NCBI RefSeq assembly: GCF_019097595.1
Contig: NC_080715.1
Coordinates: forward strand, 8,893,073 to 8,957,072
Source of the DNA: Hemibagrus wyckioides
Lineage: Eukaryota > Chordata > Actinopteri > Siluriformes > Bagridae
Length of the DNA stretch: 64,000 nucleotides
Direction of reading: 5' to 3'
The position numbers were made by a program, and so were the translations under genes. Shown in pieces: positions 12,425 to 26,519 of this stretch. Below the pieces are notes generated by a model. That model did no database searches and had not been told where the DNA came from. It saw only the letters and a program-made list of their open reading frames with translations. Each line of letters opens with the position of its first letter. Within the stretch, counting starts at the first letter, position 1.

Positions 12425-12428
12425 AAAA

Positions 12429-12463
<35 letters not shown>
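12425..12463. repeat. (AAAT)n microsatellite
   Basis: Tetranucleotide array. Confidence 0.92.
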
Positions 12464-12464
<1 letters not shown>

Positions 12465-14243
12465 AGCATGTCAAGCTAACAATATGGTTAGCATAAGTTA
12501 GCTTTAACGGTCGGTACCAGGTTAGCTAGTTAGTAGCTTCCTCAATGACAATCATACTAAGCCAGTCAGAAACAAGCTAACATTTATTTTTATTATGCTA
12601 TGGCAGTTTTTAAAAGTAATATCACAAAACTAATGAAGATTGAAACCAACGTTTAGCAAATGTTGGCTAGTTAGTCACAATGAAGAAAAAAAACTAGCTA
12701 TTTTTTTGCGAAGGAAGATCTGAGCAGCATGTGGCAGCTGGGTTAGGGTACATTTTTTACTACAGAAGGTAAGATGTACAAGAGATTGGATTTGTATGAC
12801 AAGGTTCCTTTAGACATATATTGTTGTTGTTGTTATTATATTTTGAAGCTGCAGTAATGAAGTGAGGCAAAGACACAACCAAGGAGATGGTTTGGAGCAC
12901 CTTAAGCATGCCCCAGTGAGAAAGTGAGATATTGTTGTGGTCTATTTGTTAATTGTTATCCACTTTAGCTTGATTTAATTGCCATAGTATCTGTAGAGTT
13001 GCTTTGCTACTACAAATGAACGTTACTTTAAAATAAGCGAATTTTAATGACATGCAATGCGACACTGTTTATTTGGTCCAGAAGCGAGTCTGTTGTCGAC
13101 GTTATAAGATGATGAAAATATATTCGCAATGACCATATATGAATCAGTTTTGAACCTTGTACAGCAGAAGTTCAGAACACGTAAAAAGACGTCATAAAAA
13201 CTTTCCTCCTGGCTTCTTAAGGAAAGTCTTTTCAACAAATGACCTCCAAATGACGTATCTCTGCTCAGTGGTTGTGTGTGTGAATGTGTGTAGCCAATAA
13301 AGGGCCTTTGTTTTGCGTTGTTCCAGGCCTGCCTCTAGTTGCCTCATTTCCCATAGAATCAGGGCGAGATACTTAAAGACTGCCTTTGTTCATACATCAG
13401 AGTTGTTCTCCATTTTAGCAATGAGCTACTGAAAGTAATGTGATTAAAGGAAATATTGCAGTTTATCCCTGTTTGATGGCACTATATTAATATATTACAA
13501 ACGTCTTAAAGTATTGTAGACTTTCATTAATCCGAGCACAACAGCACCACAGATGGCTGTGATAATTGCACAGAATTGTATTAAGCAAGGATGGAGCTGA
13601 TTTCTTTCTAAACAAGGCTGTAGATTGACATCAGTGATCAGTGTATCAGGTGATTACATGAGGAGAAACATCCCCTAGATTTGATCACTATCACTATTTG
13701 GGCTGATATTTTTTTCAGTCCTGGTTACAGATGTGTTTGCTAAGAGATCTGAAGTGAGTCTTTGGCTTAATGAACGTGAAACGGCTTTGAAGGAGAAATT
13801 AAAATAGGTAGAGTGAGCAAAACAATTTATTAAAAAAAAAGTTAAACATGAAATCTCATGTTTAGTGTTCTGGATTGAACAAAAGAGCTTTCCAGTTCAT
13901 CAAATTTGGTATTCTGAGAAAATATAACCCACGCTGACTTAAAATGTAAACCAGTAATGCAGCCACTTTTCTGGATTTGTGTGTAATGTGTTTTGAATTT
14001 TGTATGTTTTTGATGAAACCTTATGATATAATGCTTCACGTAACACCAATAGCAATAGCTAAGCTGCTGAAACATTTGTCTGTTCAGTCGATTATCCTGA
14101 CCAGCAGTCACAACATGAGTACTGTGAGTCATATGGTCATATGGGTCATATTTTAAGTCTTAACTCAGTGGAAAAAATAGATTGTTAAGAGCTTTCAGGA
14201 AGTTACACTGAATATCAGCTAGAAATGTGAAAAACAAAGAAAT

Positions 14244-14286
14244 GGTGTGTGTGTGTGTCTGTGTGTGTGTGTGTGTGTGAGAGAGT

Positions 14287-14331
<45 letters not shown>
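14244..14331. repeat. (TG)n(GA)n microsatellite
   Basis: Compound dinucleotide array. Confidence 0.92.
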
Positions 14332-14332
<1 letters not shown>

Positions 14333-15106
14333 GAACTCTAAAGCATGTCCACAGACTCCTCTAGAGAATTATATGACTGCTATTAAGGTTATTAAAGTTA
14401 TATTGATTGTACTGATGCACACTGATATTCCAGTCTGGAAATATGTGTTTTTTTCTGAATTTAGATACTATACTGCTTCTGTTAATGTCTATGGAATTGC
14501 ACTGTACATGATGTTTCTCCCAGCATCAAGAGGGTAAAGCAGATGTGTCCAAATAATGAGTGCATTTGCGTCAGTATCAAAATGAGCTCTTATTCAGATA
14601 TTCTGGGGGAAAAAACATCTAAGTACAAATTGTTTTACATTGTAATGAAAAACGTAAGTTACATAATTTTTTGTAAAGTACAAAGCTTAAGAAATGACAT
14701 TTCGAAGTTTACGAATGATTCTGAACGTGCGATAAACATTTTATGACTTTCATAACACACTGTAACCAACATAGAGATTGATCTCTATGTGCATCAGAAA
14801 CAGTCTTAAATTCACAGGCAGGAAATGAGACTTGAGAATGTACAATAGTTCATTATACCGAAACCGTGAAAAGTAGATGAGTCTACATAACTACATTGGG
14901 TGAGGGGTGAGGGTGGATTTAATATATTTGAATATTTTTTTTGTTTGAGCTGAATGCAGATTCAGCAGATTTTACAAATGTCTTGTTTGTAATTTGACTA
15001 AAAGTGAGAACAAAAATGGATATCACTAGCTGAAAAAGTTAGCTTCAGAGAGGGTCTGACCAGTAACATTAAACTACATATACTCATATGAAATATAAGA
15101 TAAAAT

Positions 15107-15262
15107 GTGGCTTGGTGGTGCTGTAGGTAGTGTTGCTGCATCACAGCTCCAGAGTCAATGGTTCGGTCTTGAGCTCAATGTCTTTGTGGAGTTTCACACG
15201 TTTGCATCATATTTGTATTCATTTCCTCAGGGTTTCTGGTTTAATTCCCAACTCCCATATGA
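15107..15262 (+). mobile_element. degenerate SINE 5' fragment
   Basis: It keeps the outline of the SINE head and body (GGTGGTGCTGTAGGTAGTG, GTGGAGTTTCACACGTTTGC) with heavy decay. Confidence 0.5.
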
Positions 15263-15649
15263 AATAAGAATGAAAGCAATGGCTACATAATGAGAGTGGG
15301 TATTAAACCAGTTTAGTGAATTCTTTTGTTTGCTTTTTGTAGGAAGAGGCAATTTGACTGACATGGCAGATGACCAATCACTGAAATTTTCTAAGGCACA
15401 TTATATAATTTACTCGCCTTTTCTTGAGACCTGTAGGATTTTTATTCTGGAAACTGGTCTACAGAAACTTGACCAAAAAAAATCCCACACATTGTATTCT
15501 ACTGGGGTGAGCCTGAGACAAGTCTATATACTACATATATATATATATCCTCTATGTACTGCAAAAAATGACCTGAAATTAGCTGTCATGGTGATTCTGA
15601 GGTAAGGAAGGCCTCCCTTACAAAACAAATGTTGTATATTTCATCATAT

Positions 15650-16720
<1,071 letters not shown>

Positions 16721-17692
16721 CAGCAGATTCACACATTATTTTTGCAACATGATGAATCATTTAATGTTTACCTAATGTGAGCAGATCTTAGTGTTTAGTA
16801 TCAACAATAATGTACATTTAACTGCCATTAGGGTATACGTTGCCATGAAGACCTGTACTTGGTCTGCAACAATGTTTAGGTTATCATGCCTGATTAAACT
16901 AATCAGATCATTTCCATGCAAAAGTAGTGCAGGACCAGGGTTAAGAGCTGCAGTGACGTGTATGCAAAAATGTTATATTTGTTAAAGTTGTTAAAAACAG
17001 TGAAATCCCAGATGCTGAACGTGCTACAGTAAAATAAATATTGTGTATCTGTCTATCTCACACTAGGTTCAGAGGTTCAGCTTTTCAGTGTTCAGATCAG
17101 TCATTAAAAAAGAAAAAACTACAATGGGTAAAGCAGGGAGCAGTACTTGTTTTCACTTGAGTAAATCTTATTTGACATATATGTGTATCAGAGCAGATCA
17201 GAGTTTTTACCTGATTCAATGTGTGTGCTTGTGCAGCTATGTGCATAATGATCAGATAAGTGGTGCACAAATTTCAGCCAGTACGCATTGTGAGACTTAT
17301 CACACAGGATGCGGTTAGATATGCCCCTCTCGACAGGTTTTATTAGTGTTGAGAAGAGAAAATGTGTGGTGAAAATGTCACTAGGCTTGCACGTAGCATG
17401 CAAACAGTAGAGCTGACGGTTGGCCTTTTTTTTTTTTTTTTATGCTGACGTATGGAAACGATGGATAGACCCTTAAACCACAAGGCCAGCACATTATGAC
17501 TCAGTGCTGCTTGTTTTGATTACAAACAAGTTACAATTATAATCATTAAAAAAAAACAGGAATATAAAATGAAGCTGAAAATAATAAATATGAAACTTTC
17601 AAATGACTGAGACCATTTGAAGAGATGAAAATGGATATCAAATGCCATATCTCCTAAAACAATGCAAGACAATGTGAAGTTTTGTGTGCGAT

Positions 17693-17693
<1 letters not shown>

Positions 17694-17764
<71 letters not shown>
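17694..17764. repeat. (TA)n microsatellite
   Basis: Followed by a short (GT)n at about 17778-17792. Confidence 0.95.
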
Positions 17765-17768
<4 letters not shown>

Positions 17769-18317
17769 AGTTCTGTATGTGTGTGTGTGTGTCTCTTTTT
17801 TAATCCCTAAAACAGGATAACAAGAACACTCTTCTAGCTATTTTAAGATTCAGTGATCTCTATTGGAGCGCGTGGACATGAGCTGGCAGTGACCAAAGAG
17901 GAAGATGAAATGATTTTGACATGTACTGAACAGCATAAACAGCACACAGCATACATCAGTTTTATTGGGGGATGAACAACATTATTAATGAGATAATGAG
18001 AAACAAATTGAAGTCAAGAGACTTATTGACCCATAGCACTTGACTTATGCTATAGGGTACTATATAGTCAGTCATCTAGCATCTAGGGCAGGTTGTTTTG
18101 AGCAATTTCTAATGCATCATTGTTCAATTTTGTTTCAGTACTGCTTACGGTTGCTTGGTTTCCAGTCTAAGTACAGTTCAAAAATCACACAGAAGAAAAG
18201 ACTGTAGGTGCTTACATTTATGCTTGTTTGCATAAATCTGTTACATTTAATTCTAATTATTTGCCACAAAATTGCTGGCCACTGATTATTTTAGCCCAAT
18301 CTGGCGACTGTCATTAA

Positions 18318-18412
18318 CTGACAGTCTGTTGCTCCTGGTCAAAGTCACCGTTGTTTTTTTTTAAAGCAAACAAAAGAACAGTCGCCAAAAATTAGTTTAC
18401 TGATATACAAAT
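18318..18412 (+). repeat. dispersed repeat, first copy
   Basis: It shares GGTCAAAGTCAC..., AAAGCAAACAAAAGAACAG and TTATTGATATACAAA-type blocks with 21301-21387, same orientation, 3 kb apart. The identity of the element is unknown. Confidence 0.5.
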
Positions 18413-19151
18413 AAACGTATTGATGAATGGCTGATATAAATGGAGAAGCCCGGCATCATCCTGCCCTATGGTATCCAGTATTTCATGTATAGTAGCTACC
18501 CATCACAGGGTCAGATCTATTTATCCGTCTGTCTGTCTGTCTGTGTATTTGGCCTTTTAAAGATTTTTAAATTGTGTTGTCTATAGATACAATACAGAAA
18601 TAGTCTTTTGATGATGATGTGACAGCACAGCATCCTGACTTGGCTGATTACTGCATGTAACTATTCTAATAATTTTCGCAAATCATGAGGAAAATCACAC
18701 TTAATTAGTAAAGTCTGAACATCTTGTAGGTAAACTAGTTGCATTGTATCTCTGTGCTTATGTAACAGACCTGTTAAGGTGTAGCAGTGTAGCATAGACA
18801 GTCCACCTACTGACATGGTTTTGGACTTGAAAGTGAACCAGAGAGCCATGAAAAAAGTAAACCAAGCTCAAAGTGCAGACCTTAGCTCTGCGAGGCCACA
18901 ACCCACTGCATGCTGCCATGTCCAAATGTAGAAGCATCACACACAAACCACAGGCATCGTGTGCACTAGCCACAGAGGGCCCCCCCTTTTTTCTGATCTG
19001 GTGGGCTCACTTAAGACAAATTTAGCACAGATACTGTAAGTGCTCTACAATCAGATTGAATCTCTGGAGGAAGTGGCCATGTGGGCTTGCGGATAAGAAA
19101 AAACATTAAAGGCCAATCACACTGTGCAACTATAATTCTGCTCTGACAGTA

Positions 19152-19350
19152 CAGTGAGGGAAAAATGATTTGATCCCCTGCTGATTTTGTACGTTTGCCC
19201 ACTGACAAAGAAATGATCAGTCTGTAATTTTAATGGTAGGTTTATTTGAACAGTGAGAGACAGAATAACAACAAAAAAATCCAGAAAAACACATTTCAAA
19301 AAAGTTCTACATTGATTTGCATTTTATTGAGTGAAATAAGTATTTGATCC
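19152..19350 (+). repeat. left terminal inverted repeat of Tc1 element B
   Basis: This is the reverse complement of 20487-20687 with scattered mismatches. Confidence 0.82.
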
Positions 19351-20486
19351 CTTTGTAAAACATGACTTAGTACTTGGTGGCAAACCCTTGTTGGCAATCA
19401 CAGACGTCAGACATTTCTTGTAGTTGGCCACCAGGTTTGCACACATCTCACATCTCAAGGAATTTGGGCCCACTCCTCTTTGCAGATCCTCTCCAAGTCA
19501 TTAAGGTTTTGTGGCTGACCCTTCAGCTCCCTCCACAGATTTTCTATGGGATTAAGGTCTGGAGACTGGCTAGGCCCCTACAGGACCTTAATGTGCTTCT
19601 TTTTGAACCACTCCTTTGTTGCCTTGACCGTGTGTTTTGGGTCATTGTCAGGCTGGAATATCCATCCACGACCCATTTTCAATGCCCTGGCTGAGGGAAG
19701 GAGGTTCTCATCCAAGATTTAACGGTACATGGCCTCGTCCATCGTCCCTTTTATACGGTGCAGTTGTCCTTTCACCTGGGGATGGTGTACTTGGGGTCAT
19801 AGGCAGCATTCCTCCTCCTCCAAACACAGCGAGTTGAGTTGATGCCAAAGAGCTGGATTTTGGTCTCATTTGACCACAACACTTTCACCCAGTTCTCCTC
19901 TGAATCATTCAGATGTTCACTGGCAAACTTCAGATGAGCCTGTACATGTGCTTTCTTCAGCAGGGGGACCTTGCGGGCGCTACTGGATTTCAGTCGTAGT
20001 GTGTTACCAATTGTTTTCTTGGTAACTATGGTCCCAGCTGCCTTGAGATCATTGACAAAATCCTCCAGTGTAATTCTGAGCTGATTCCTCGCCGTTCTCA
20101 TGATCATTGAAACTGAAAATGAGGTGAGATCTTGCATGGAGCCCCAGACTGAGGAAGATTGACAGTCCTTTTGTGTTTCTTCCATTTGGGAATAATCGCA
20201 CCAACTGTTGTCACCTTCTCACCAAGCTGCTTGGCGATGGTCTTGTAGCTCATTCCAGCCTTGTGTAGGTCTACAATCTTGTCCCTGACATCCATGGACA
20301 GCTCTTTGGTCTTGGCCATGATGGAGAGTTTGGAATCTGATTGATTGCTTCCTTCTGTGGACAGGTGTCTTTCATACAGTTAATGAGCTGAGATTAAGAG
20401 CCCTCCCCGAGAGTGCTCCTACTGTAATCTCAGCTCATTACCTGTATAAAAGACACCTGGGAGCCAGAAATCTTTCTGATTGATAG

Positions 20487-20687
20487 GGGATCAAATACTT
20501 ATTTCACTCATTAAAATGCAAATCAATGTAGAACTTTTCTGAAATGTGTTTTTCTGGATTTTTTTGTTGTTATTCTGTCTCTCACTGTTCAAATACACCT
20601 ACCCTTAAAATTACAGACTGATCATTTCTTTGTCAGTGGGCAAACGTACAAAATCAGCAGAGGATCAAATAATTTTTTCCCTTACTG
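20487..20687 (-). repeat. right terminal inverted repeat of Tc1 element B
   Basis: It pairs with 19152-19350. The inner part GATCAAATACTTATTTCACT is the most conserved. Confidence 0.82.
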
Positions 20688-21300
20688 TATAAGCGTTCAG
20701 AATCAGAAATCAGATGAAAATGAATGAAGGAATTAAGGTTTTGTGTGGGCTGTGGAGAACAGCAGCATGGCTACACGAAGACAGTTTTGAACAGTTTCTG
20801 TGGTTATCTGCATTGCATTGCTTTCACAGACCTGAAACATCTCGTGCACTAATTATGAAGCTTGTCAGTAGTTCTACATCTTACAATCCATTGTGACAAG
20901 ATAATTATATTTTTCTGTATTATTGTAAATTAATTTTCTATCTGCTTATAAATAGTGCATAATGTCAATATAATTGACATGTTGTGGTGTGCGTTCTCCC
21001 ACAAAAAAAAAAACCCGTAAAAGCCCAGCATCTGTGGTGTGGGTGTGAAAAAAGCACAGGGATAAAGAGTTCTAATGTAAGTAAGACAGAGCCCAGGCTT
21101 GTAACCACATGGATATGTTATTACGGATATATACGGATAAGAGGTACAATATTCAACATTTCTTTTTAGAAAGGTTCAGAGGGCATCTGCTTGAGACAAG
21201 AGGTGTGTATCAGGATGGGATCCTGCAAGGACTCAACACAATTGTTGGAGTATTTTACATTTAATGCGAGTATACAGCATTCACTCATTCATCCTTAGTA

Positions 21301-21387
21301 ACTGCCTGGTCAAGGTCACTGTGGTTTCAAAGCAAACAAAAGAACAGGTGCCAAAAAATAGTTTATTGATATACAAACAAACAAAAA
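21301..21387 (+). repeat. dispersed repeat, second copy
   Basis: Partner of 18318-18412. Confidence 0.5.
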
Positions 21388-21752
21388 AACCCTGAAAGTG
21401 TTACAATAAATCTTATTTTGAAACCATAGAGCATTACAGACGAAGAATAAAGAGAAATCAAAATCACAAGCAGACTTCATGATATAAATGATTGTTTAAC
21501 ACTAATGGACTTTGCTGTGTTATTCAGTATGATGATCATATTGTAACCCTTCCCTCTATCAAACATAGCAACTAGCTGAAACTAGTTAATGTCAATATCC
21601 CTTGAGAATATTACAAAAAAACACCTTTAATGTAACCAAGACAACACTGAATTTACATTTTATCTGTAAGTGTACTTAATTTAGCAAATTACTAAGAACC
21701 AGCTATCATGGTGATCCTTCTCTTCTCAGTTTCATTACTCAATTCAGATTGT

Positions 21753-21810
21753 ATCTCTCTATCTCTCTCTCTCTCTTTCACACACACACACCCACACACA
21801 CACACACACA
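21753..21810. repeat. (TC)n(CA)n microsatellite
   Basis: Compound dinucleotide array. Confidence 0.92.
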
Positions 21811-22384
21811 TTTTCATTATGTTTCACAGTTCGAAATGCTAAACTATAAACAACTCTCATGCTGTATATGTGTCTGTAAATACAGGCTTCACAAAACAGA
21901 CTGTGTTACTGGTAGTGGGTGGTTGAGGGTAACCTTTGCCCACATTCTGTTTCTGCCTCGCAAAGAGTCGATAACCTGCAGCAGAGGAAAGCATGATAGT
22001 CATAACTTTCCCAGAAATGACAACGCATGCTGAAGCGTGCTCATTAGTGGCCGCGGAGGTGGAGATGGAGTGGGTTCACTAGTGGGGAATGAAAATGCAA
22101 AGCTGTGTATGTGTGTTCACACATACAGCCATATTAGCAACTTTTATGCAATTAAATAGCCAGGGGGCTCTTTCAGCTTTAAAAACAAATTCAAGGTACC
22201 CAAAACAGGTTTGTTTTCTGCTGAAATATTATAATGTGTACACTAATATTCTCAGTATTTATTGGAGCATTTTATTCCAGAAAATTTCTTTGACACAGCA
22301 CAAATCTAAATTGACCAGGTCTAAATTGACCAGTGTCAATTACAATAACAATAAAAGTAATAGTGATTTGTGATTTTCACCTAA

Positions 22385-22505
22385 CTGGCAACCTGTCCAG
22401 GGTGTACCCCTGACTTTCACCCAGTGTGCACTGGGATAGGCTCCAGTAGATCCCCTTGACCCTAATTAGAAATAAAGCGGGTATAGAGAATGGATGGATG
22501 GATGG
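22385..22505 (+). mobile_element. SINE 3' fragment
   Basis: This matches the last 120 bp of the SINE at 60621 (GGCAACCTGTCCAGGGTGTACC to GCGGGTATAGAGAATGG) and ends in a GGAT repeat. Confidence 0.78.
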
Positions 22506-23897
22506 ATTTCCACCTATGATAATATGTTAAAATAATCTGCAACAACAACAGGAAATTCTGTCAGAAATAAGGTTATTTATTATAATTATTATAACGAAAC
22601 TTGGTGATGTGGTGATATAATATAGTGATATTTGATATTCTAATTAATGATGATGAATTTTGTCACAATATTCTTCTTTTTTTTTGAGATATCATCTTCC
22701 GTTTCTTTCTTCCGGGAGAGAGAGAGAGAGAGGTTTATAAATAACATTTATACATTTCTTTATTGACAACATGTTCAGTATATGAGGAAATCTGAAAGCA
22801 CAACCACAAAAAGATACTCATCTATTATCCAGTCTCATGTCATTTCCAGAAAAAGTGCTGCACAAGCTTTGCACTTATCACACCTTTGTTTAGTGCTCAG
22901 GCACACGGGGGTGTCTGAGTTTACAAAGTCATGTGAAAATGCAAGTCAATCCAAATCCATTCTGGTGTCTTTTTCAAACTCAAGACTGTACACATCTTTC
23001 CCGTTTGACCTGTACACAGCAGGTGTCTTAATGTCCTCATCAAAGGTGATCTAGATGATTAATGATTGCAGATGTTGTGGATATTTTTCAGTCAAGCTTT
23101 TTCAGTTTTTCTTTTTAAATTTCTATACATTCCTGCATGTGTAGGAGTGCACACCTGCTTTTGCAGAAGTGCAACTCAAGAGACACAGCAAGGTGTTATG
23201 TATGTTAAGCTCATACAGTCTCTTTAAGAAGATTCACAACAAACACACTGTCTCTCGCACTGTAAACAGGGACTCTGCATGTCAAGACATGAGAGTTCAA
23301 CTGACTGAGAGATCCAGAAGGTAACAGGAACATAAAGGCATCTGCACCTCCAGCATCAGCTACGGAACCAAAACATCGCTGACGTGTAGATCAAACGCTT
23401 AGACCTGTTATCTCCACAAGTATTTTCTCCTTGAACTGGTTGCTTTCAAACAGAATCATTTTAAAGTGTGCCAAAATGTGTTCATGATATAGCTATATAG
23501 GTTTATGTTCTAGCCAGTCATCCATCAAGATGGATAGGCAGCAGCTCCACAAGCTTACTGTTAATTGTTTTGGAATAGTTTATCAGTATGAGCAGGAATC
23601 TAGGTTTCATCAGGACAACATTGTTTCAGTTCACCTGTTTTGAATCATGTAGCAGCAGGACAATATGTAAAATGATGTAGATACAGTTCAAGATCTTTCG
23701 TTAATGTTCACATCATAAATCAGAAAGGAAAAAGGGTATTCTCTGTGGCTTTACCTGTGGCGTGGTTGTTGTTGGCAGGTGGATTGATTTACGTTTTTTC
23801 AGAAACTACTGATTTTCAGGGATTTTCACACACAGTCTCAAGAATTTACACAGAATATGAAAAATATTCCTAAGCAATTTTTGTAGTGTATTGCTTT

Positions 23898-24042
23898 AAT
23901 TCAATTCAATTTTCATTTGATGAGAGCTTTCAATGATGCACATTGTCGCAAAGCAGCTTTACAGGAATATAAAAACTTATAAAGTTTAAATTTTACATGT
24001 ATATTTATCTCTAATGATCAAGGCAAAGGCAACTGTGGCAAG
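23898..24042 (-). mobile_element. LINE 3' UTR relic
   Basis: TTGTCGCAAAGCAGCTTTACAGG and CTAATGATCAAGGCAAAGG, the same repeat as 5227-5430, ending where a Tc1 fragment begins. Confidence 0.55.
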
Positions 24043-24049
24043 GAAATTA

Positions 24050-24420
24050 TACTGCAGAAAGAGACCATTGCAGCTACTGGTGTCTGCAGCAGTGTTTAGG
24101 TTGGTGGTATGTGTCAAAGTAACATCCACATGAAGGGCAGGACCTGAGGTTTCCCAGCAGAACATGGCCCAGAGCATCACACTGCCTCCATCAGCTTGGC
24201 TTCTTCCCATAGTATCTCCTCATCTCTTCCCCAGGTAAGTTACACACACACACACACACACACACAGCCATCCACATGATGTAAAATAAAATGTGATCAG
24301 CAGACCAGGCTACCTTCTTCCATTGTTCCATGGTCAGGTTCTAATGCTCACATGCCCATTGTGAACCCAAGAGCTTTCAGAGGTGGAAGATGGTTGTCCT
24401 TTCTGGGAACGCTTTTGTTT
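24050..24420 (-). mobile_element. Tc1-like fragment (family of element A)
   Basis: The minus strand encodes QADGGSVMLWAMFCWETSGPALHVDVTLTHT as in element A. It is interrupted by a (CA)n run at 24241-24267 and continues degenerate beyond it. Confidence 0.72.
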
Positions 24421-25550
24421 GGTACTAACCACAGCATTTAATTTTCAGTGGTTTTTAATGTTATGGCTTATTGGTGTGTGTATATGTTTTAATATATACA
24501 GTACATCTACCCACAACAATAATATCTGCTCACATGATTAGATCATTTTTATTTCCATTCATGTGAAAAATCCACCACACATGACACGTTTGATACTGTA
24601 GAAATTATTATTATTTATATTTATCAGTCATGAGTATTAGAACAAATGACATATGCATATGATATAAGCAAAAATGTTTTCGAGACCCTCTAGTGGCAGG
24701 TTGCAGTACAATTTTCAACCTGTTTATGTGAATAAGACAGCTGTCAATCTTCCATTTAAGTTACAGCTCCTCAAACTATTTTCAGAACTAGTGTTTTGTT
24801 GTTTTTACAAGTTTTGTTGACCTTGATATTTCTGCTAATATTTTTCCTTATTATAAAAGCATTTTATACTAATTCATTAACAATTAATAAGGCAGCATGG
24901 TGAATGAGCTGATTGACAGTTTCGTACATCTCAGATGAATCTTATAATGACACTCATGGTTTACCAGCATGAACTTGACAGGTGTTTAGCAAAGCCATGC
25001 CTTGTTTGTCTGTAACTTCGTAAGAGACCCTCAGCAGGGACTTTCTTGCAGTTCTTGATATCTAAGTTAACTTGTTCTGTCAATCTATTATGTGTGACCG
25101 CAGCTAGCCCTCAAAATATCTTTGTAATATTAGCCAGTCACACCATCTTAAATGCCACCCGAAGAATGAGCATAGAATAAGACAGAAAACTTCTCTATTT
25201 AGCTGTGCGATGTACTGCAGAGCTAAATGAAAATCAGGGCAATCAGCAGACATTAGCTTCTTATATGTAACTTTATATTTCTTGTATTTAACTTATATAA
25301 AATGCTAGATAATGTCAACTAGCTAAAGGGTAGCTCAGTCATTCATAAATGAAAGCTCTAAAATCTTTTCTTGACAAATGTGAAATCAATATGTTTTTGG
25401 TCCTTCAGCTGCTTCCTGTTTGCCACAGCAGATCATCTGGTCTGTATAGTTGATTTTGGCACAGGCTTTATGCCTTTCTTGGCACAACGTTCCCAATTTA
25501 TCCAGGCTTGGGGCTGGCACTGAGAGTTAACTCCTCAGTGGCAGGTTTAG

Positions 25551-25607
25551 TTCCCTGCCTGGGAATCAAACCCAAAAGCACAGGATCCTGCCAGTGGACC
25601 ACCAGGA
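25551..25607 (-). pseudogene. tRNA-Glu-like pseudogene or SINE head
   Basis: The minus strand reads TCCTGGTGGTCCACTGG, then a shortened middle, then GGGTTTGATTCCCAGGCAGGGAA, resembling tRNA-Glu A and B boxes and ends with the anticodon region deleted (57 nt in all). Confidence 0.5.
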
Positions 25608-25758
25608 GCTACACTGAAATCACTGAAAATTATAACCAGAGTTTATCATTTTAATGTTAATTAATAAAGCTGTCGCTTTCAATTAGTCCATGCACCATTT
25701 TGCAAATCTGGTAATATCATGCATGCTGATATGGGTAAGTAAGAGGCAGATCCACTGC

Positions 25759-25962
25759 CTATCCATCCATATTTATTAGGTATGCTTTGTCTCCAAGGTC
25801 TGAGTTCATCTGCATCATTGACAGAGCTGAATCAGTACCTTCTGACTGTATCTTCTTCACCAGCAATTCCCCAAGACCACCAGAGGGAACCTTCGCGCGA
25901 GTTATAGCACTTCCAAATTGCTGGGCTACTTCCGAGCCGATATTCATTGTTTTTCTTGCCAT
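25759..25962 (-). CDS. 67-residue ORF of unknown nature
   Basis: ATG to stop, MARKTMNIGSEVAQQFGSA... ending YLINMDG. Its composition is more protein-like than the surrounding AT-rich DNA. I do not recognise it. It lies just upstream of the gag relic and may belong to that element or be a retrocopy fragment. Confidence 0.25.
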   Translation of the reverse strand: MARKTMNIGSEVAQQFGSAITRAKVPSGGLGELLVKKIQSEGTDSALSMMQMNSDLGDKAYLINMDG

Positions 25963-26039
25963 TGTGTATGACCATATTCGCCCTGTGGATTTATTATTAA
26001 ACTTTCTGCCTCTGCTAATACTTTATTATAGAATACTAC

Positions 26040-26430
26040 ACTTGGACTGAATCCAGCAGTATCGCAACTCCAGGCCACCATTGCTTATTGGGGGAAATGC
26101 TTGTGGCCTACCAAGAGCAAATAGCTGCGCTCCAAGCTACAAACACACAGCTTATGCAAGCGACTCGAAACCCTGTTGCAAGCAGACCTGACCCCCAACA
26201 GAATGGCCCTCCCTTTCTAGGGGCTTCTTGAGATAGTGTGAGATCTTTTTTAATCAAACAGAGACCTATCACAATGATTAACTGTACAGCCAGGATGAGG
26301 CCTAGAAGTATTTTACCTTGGCCATCTACCTAGACCACTCCAGCTAAACCAGCATCCTCTCCGATTGTCACAAGCCTCTGTCATTCCAGAAGAGGATTTT
26401 GCTATAGCCCCGAGGGGAGAGATCACAGGT
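26040..26430 (+). pseudogene. gypsy gag relic
   Basis: The plus strand near 26093-26230 encodes a gag-like MLVAYQEQIAALQATNTQLMQ stretch, then decays. No matching pol follows. Confidence 0.45.
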
Positions 26431-26519
26431 AAATGATCGAGTTCTAGCACTTACGTGTCACCCAGCTGCTACAGGGTTCTGGCTATTTAGACCATGCTAA
26501 TGCTAGTGTGGCAAAGCGG

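Larger units (their letters stand above)
10182..15106. other. upstream region of copy 1, no gene recognised
   Basis: AT-rich with the microsatellites listed. A 113-codon minus-strand ORF at 11703-12044 starts MRRRCGKASNINHQN and contains no known motif. I do not call it a gene. Confidence 0.5.
16721..19151. other. non-coding stretch between Tc1 elements
   Basis: Holds (TA)n at 17694 and the dispersed repeat at 18318. No gene seen. Confidence 0.5.
19152..20687 (-). mobile_element. Tc1-like DNA transposon B, complete with TIRs, dead
   Basis: Terminal inverted repeats of about 200 bp begin CAGTGAGGG / CAGTAAGGG and are flanked by TA. Minus-strand transposase remains: [22 protein letters not shown] at 20319, WSNETKIQLFG near 19865 (first Asp is Asn), DNDPKH near 19650 and [14 protein letters not shown] near 19550. 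The glycine-rich segment between them is deleted, and a TAG interrupts after KKKHIKVL. Confidence 0.88.
20688..23897. other. non-coding stretch
   Basis: Contains the repeat at 21301, a TC/CA array and a SINE fragment. No gene seen. Confidence 0.5.
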
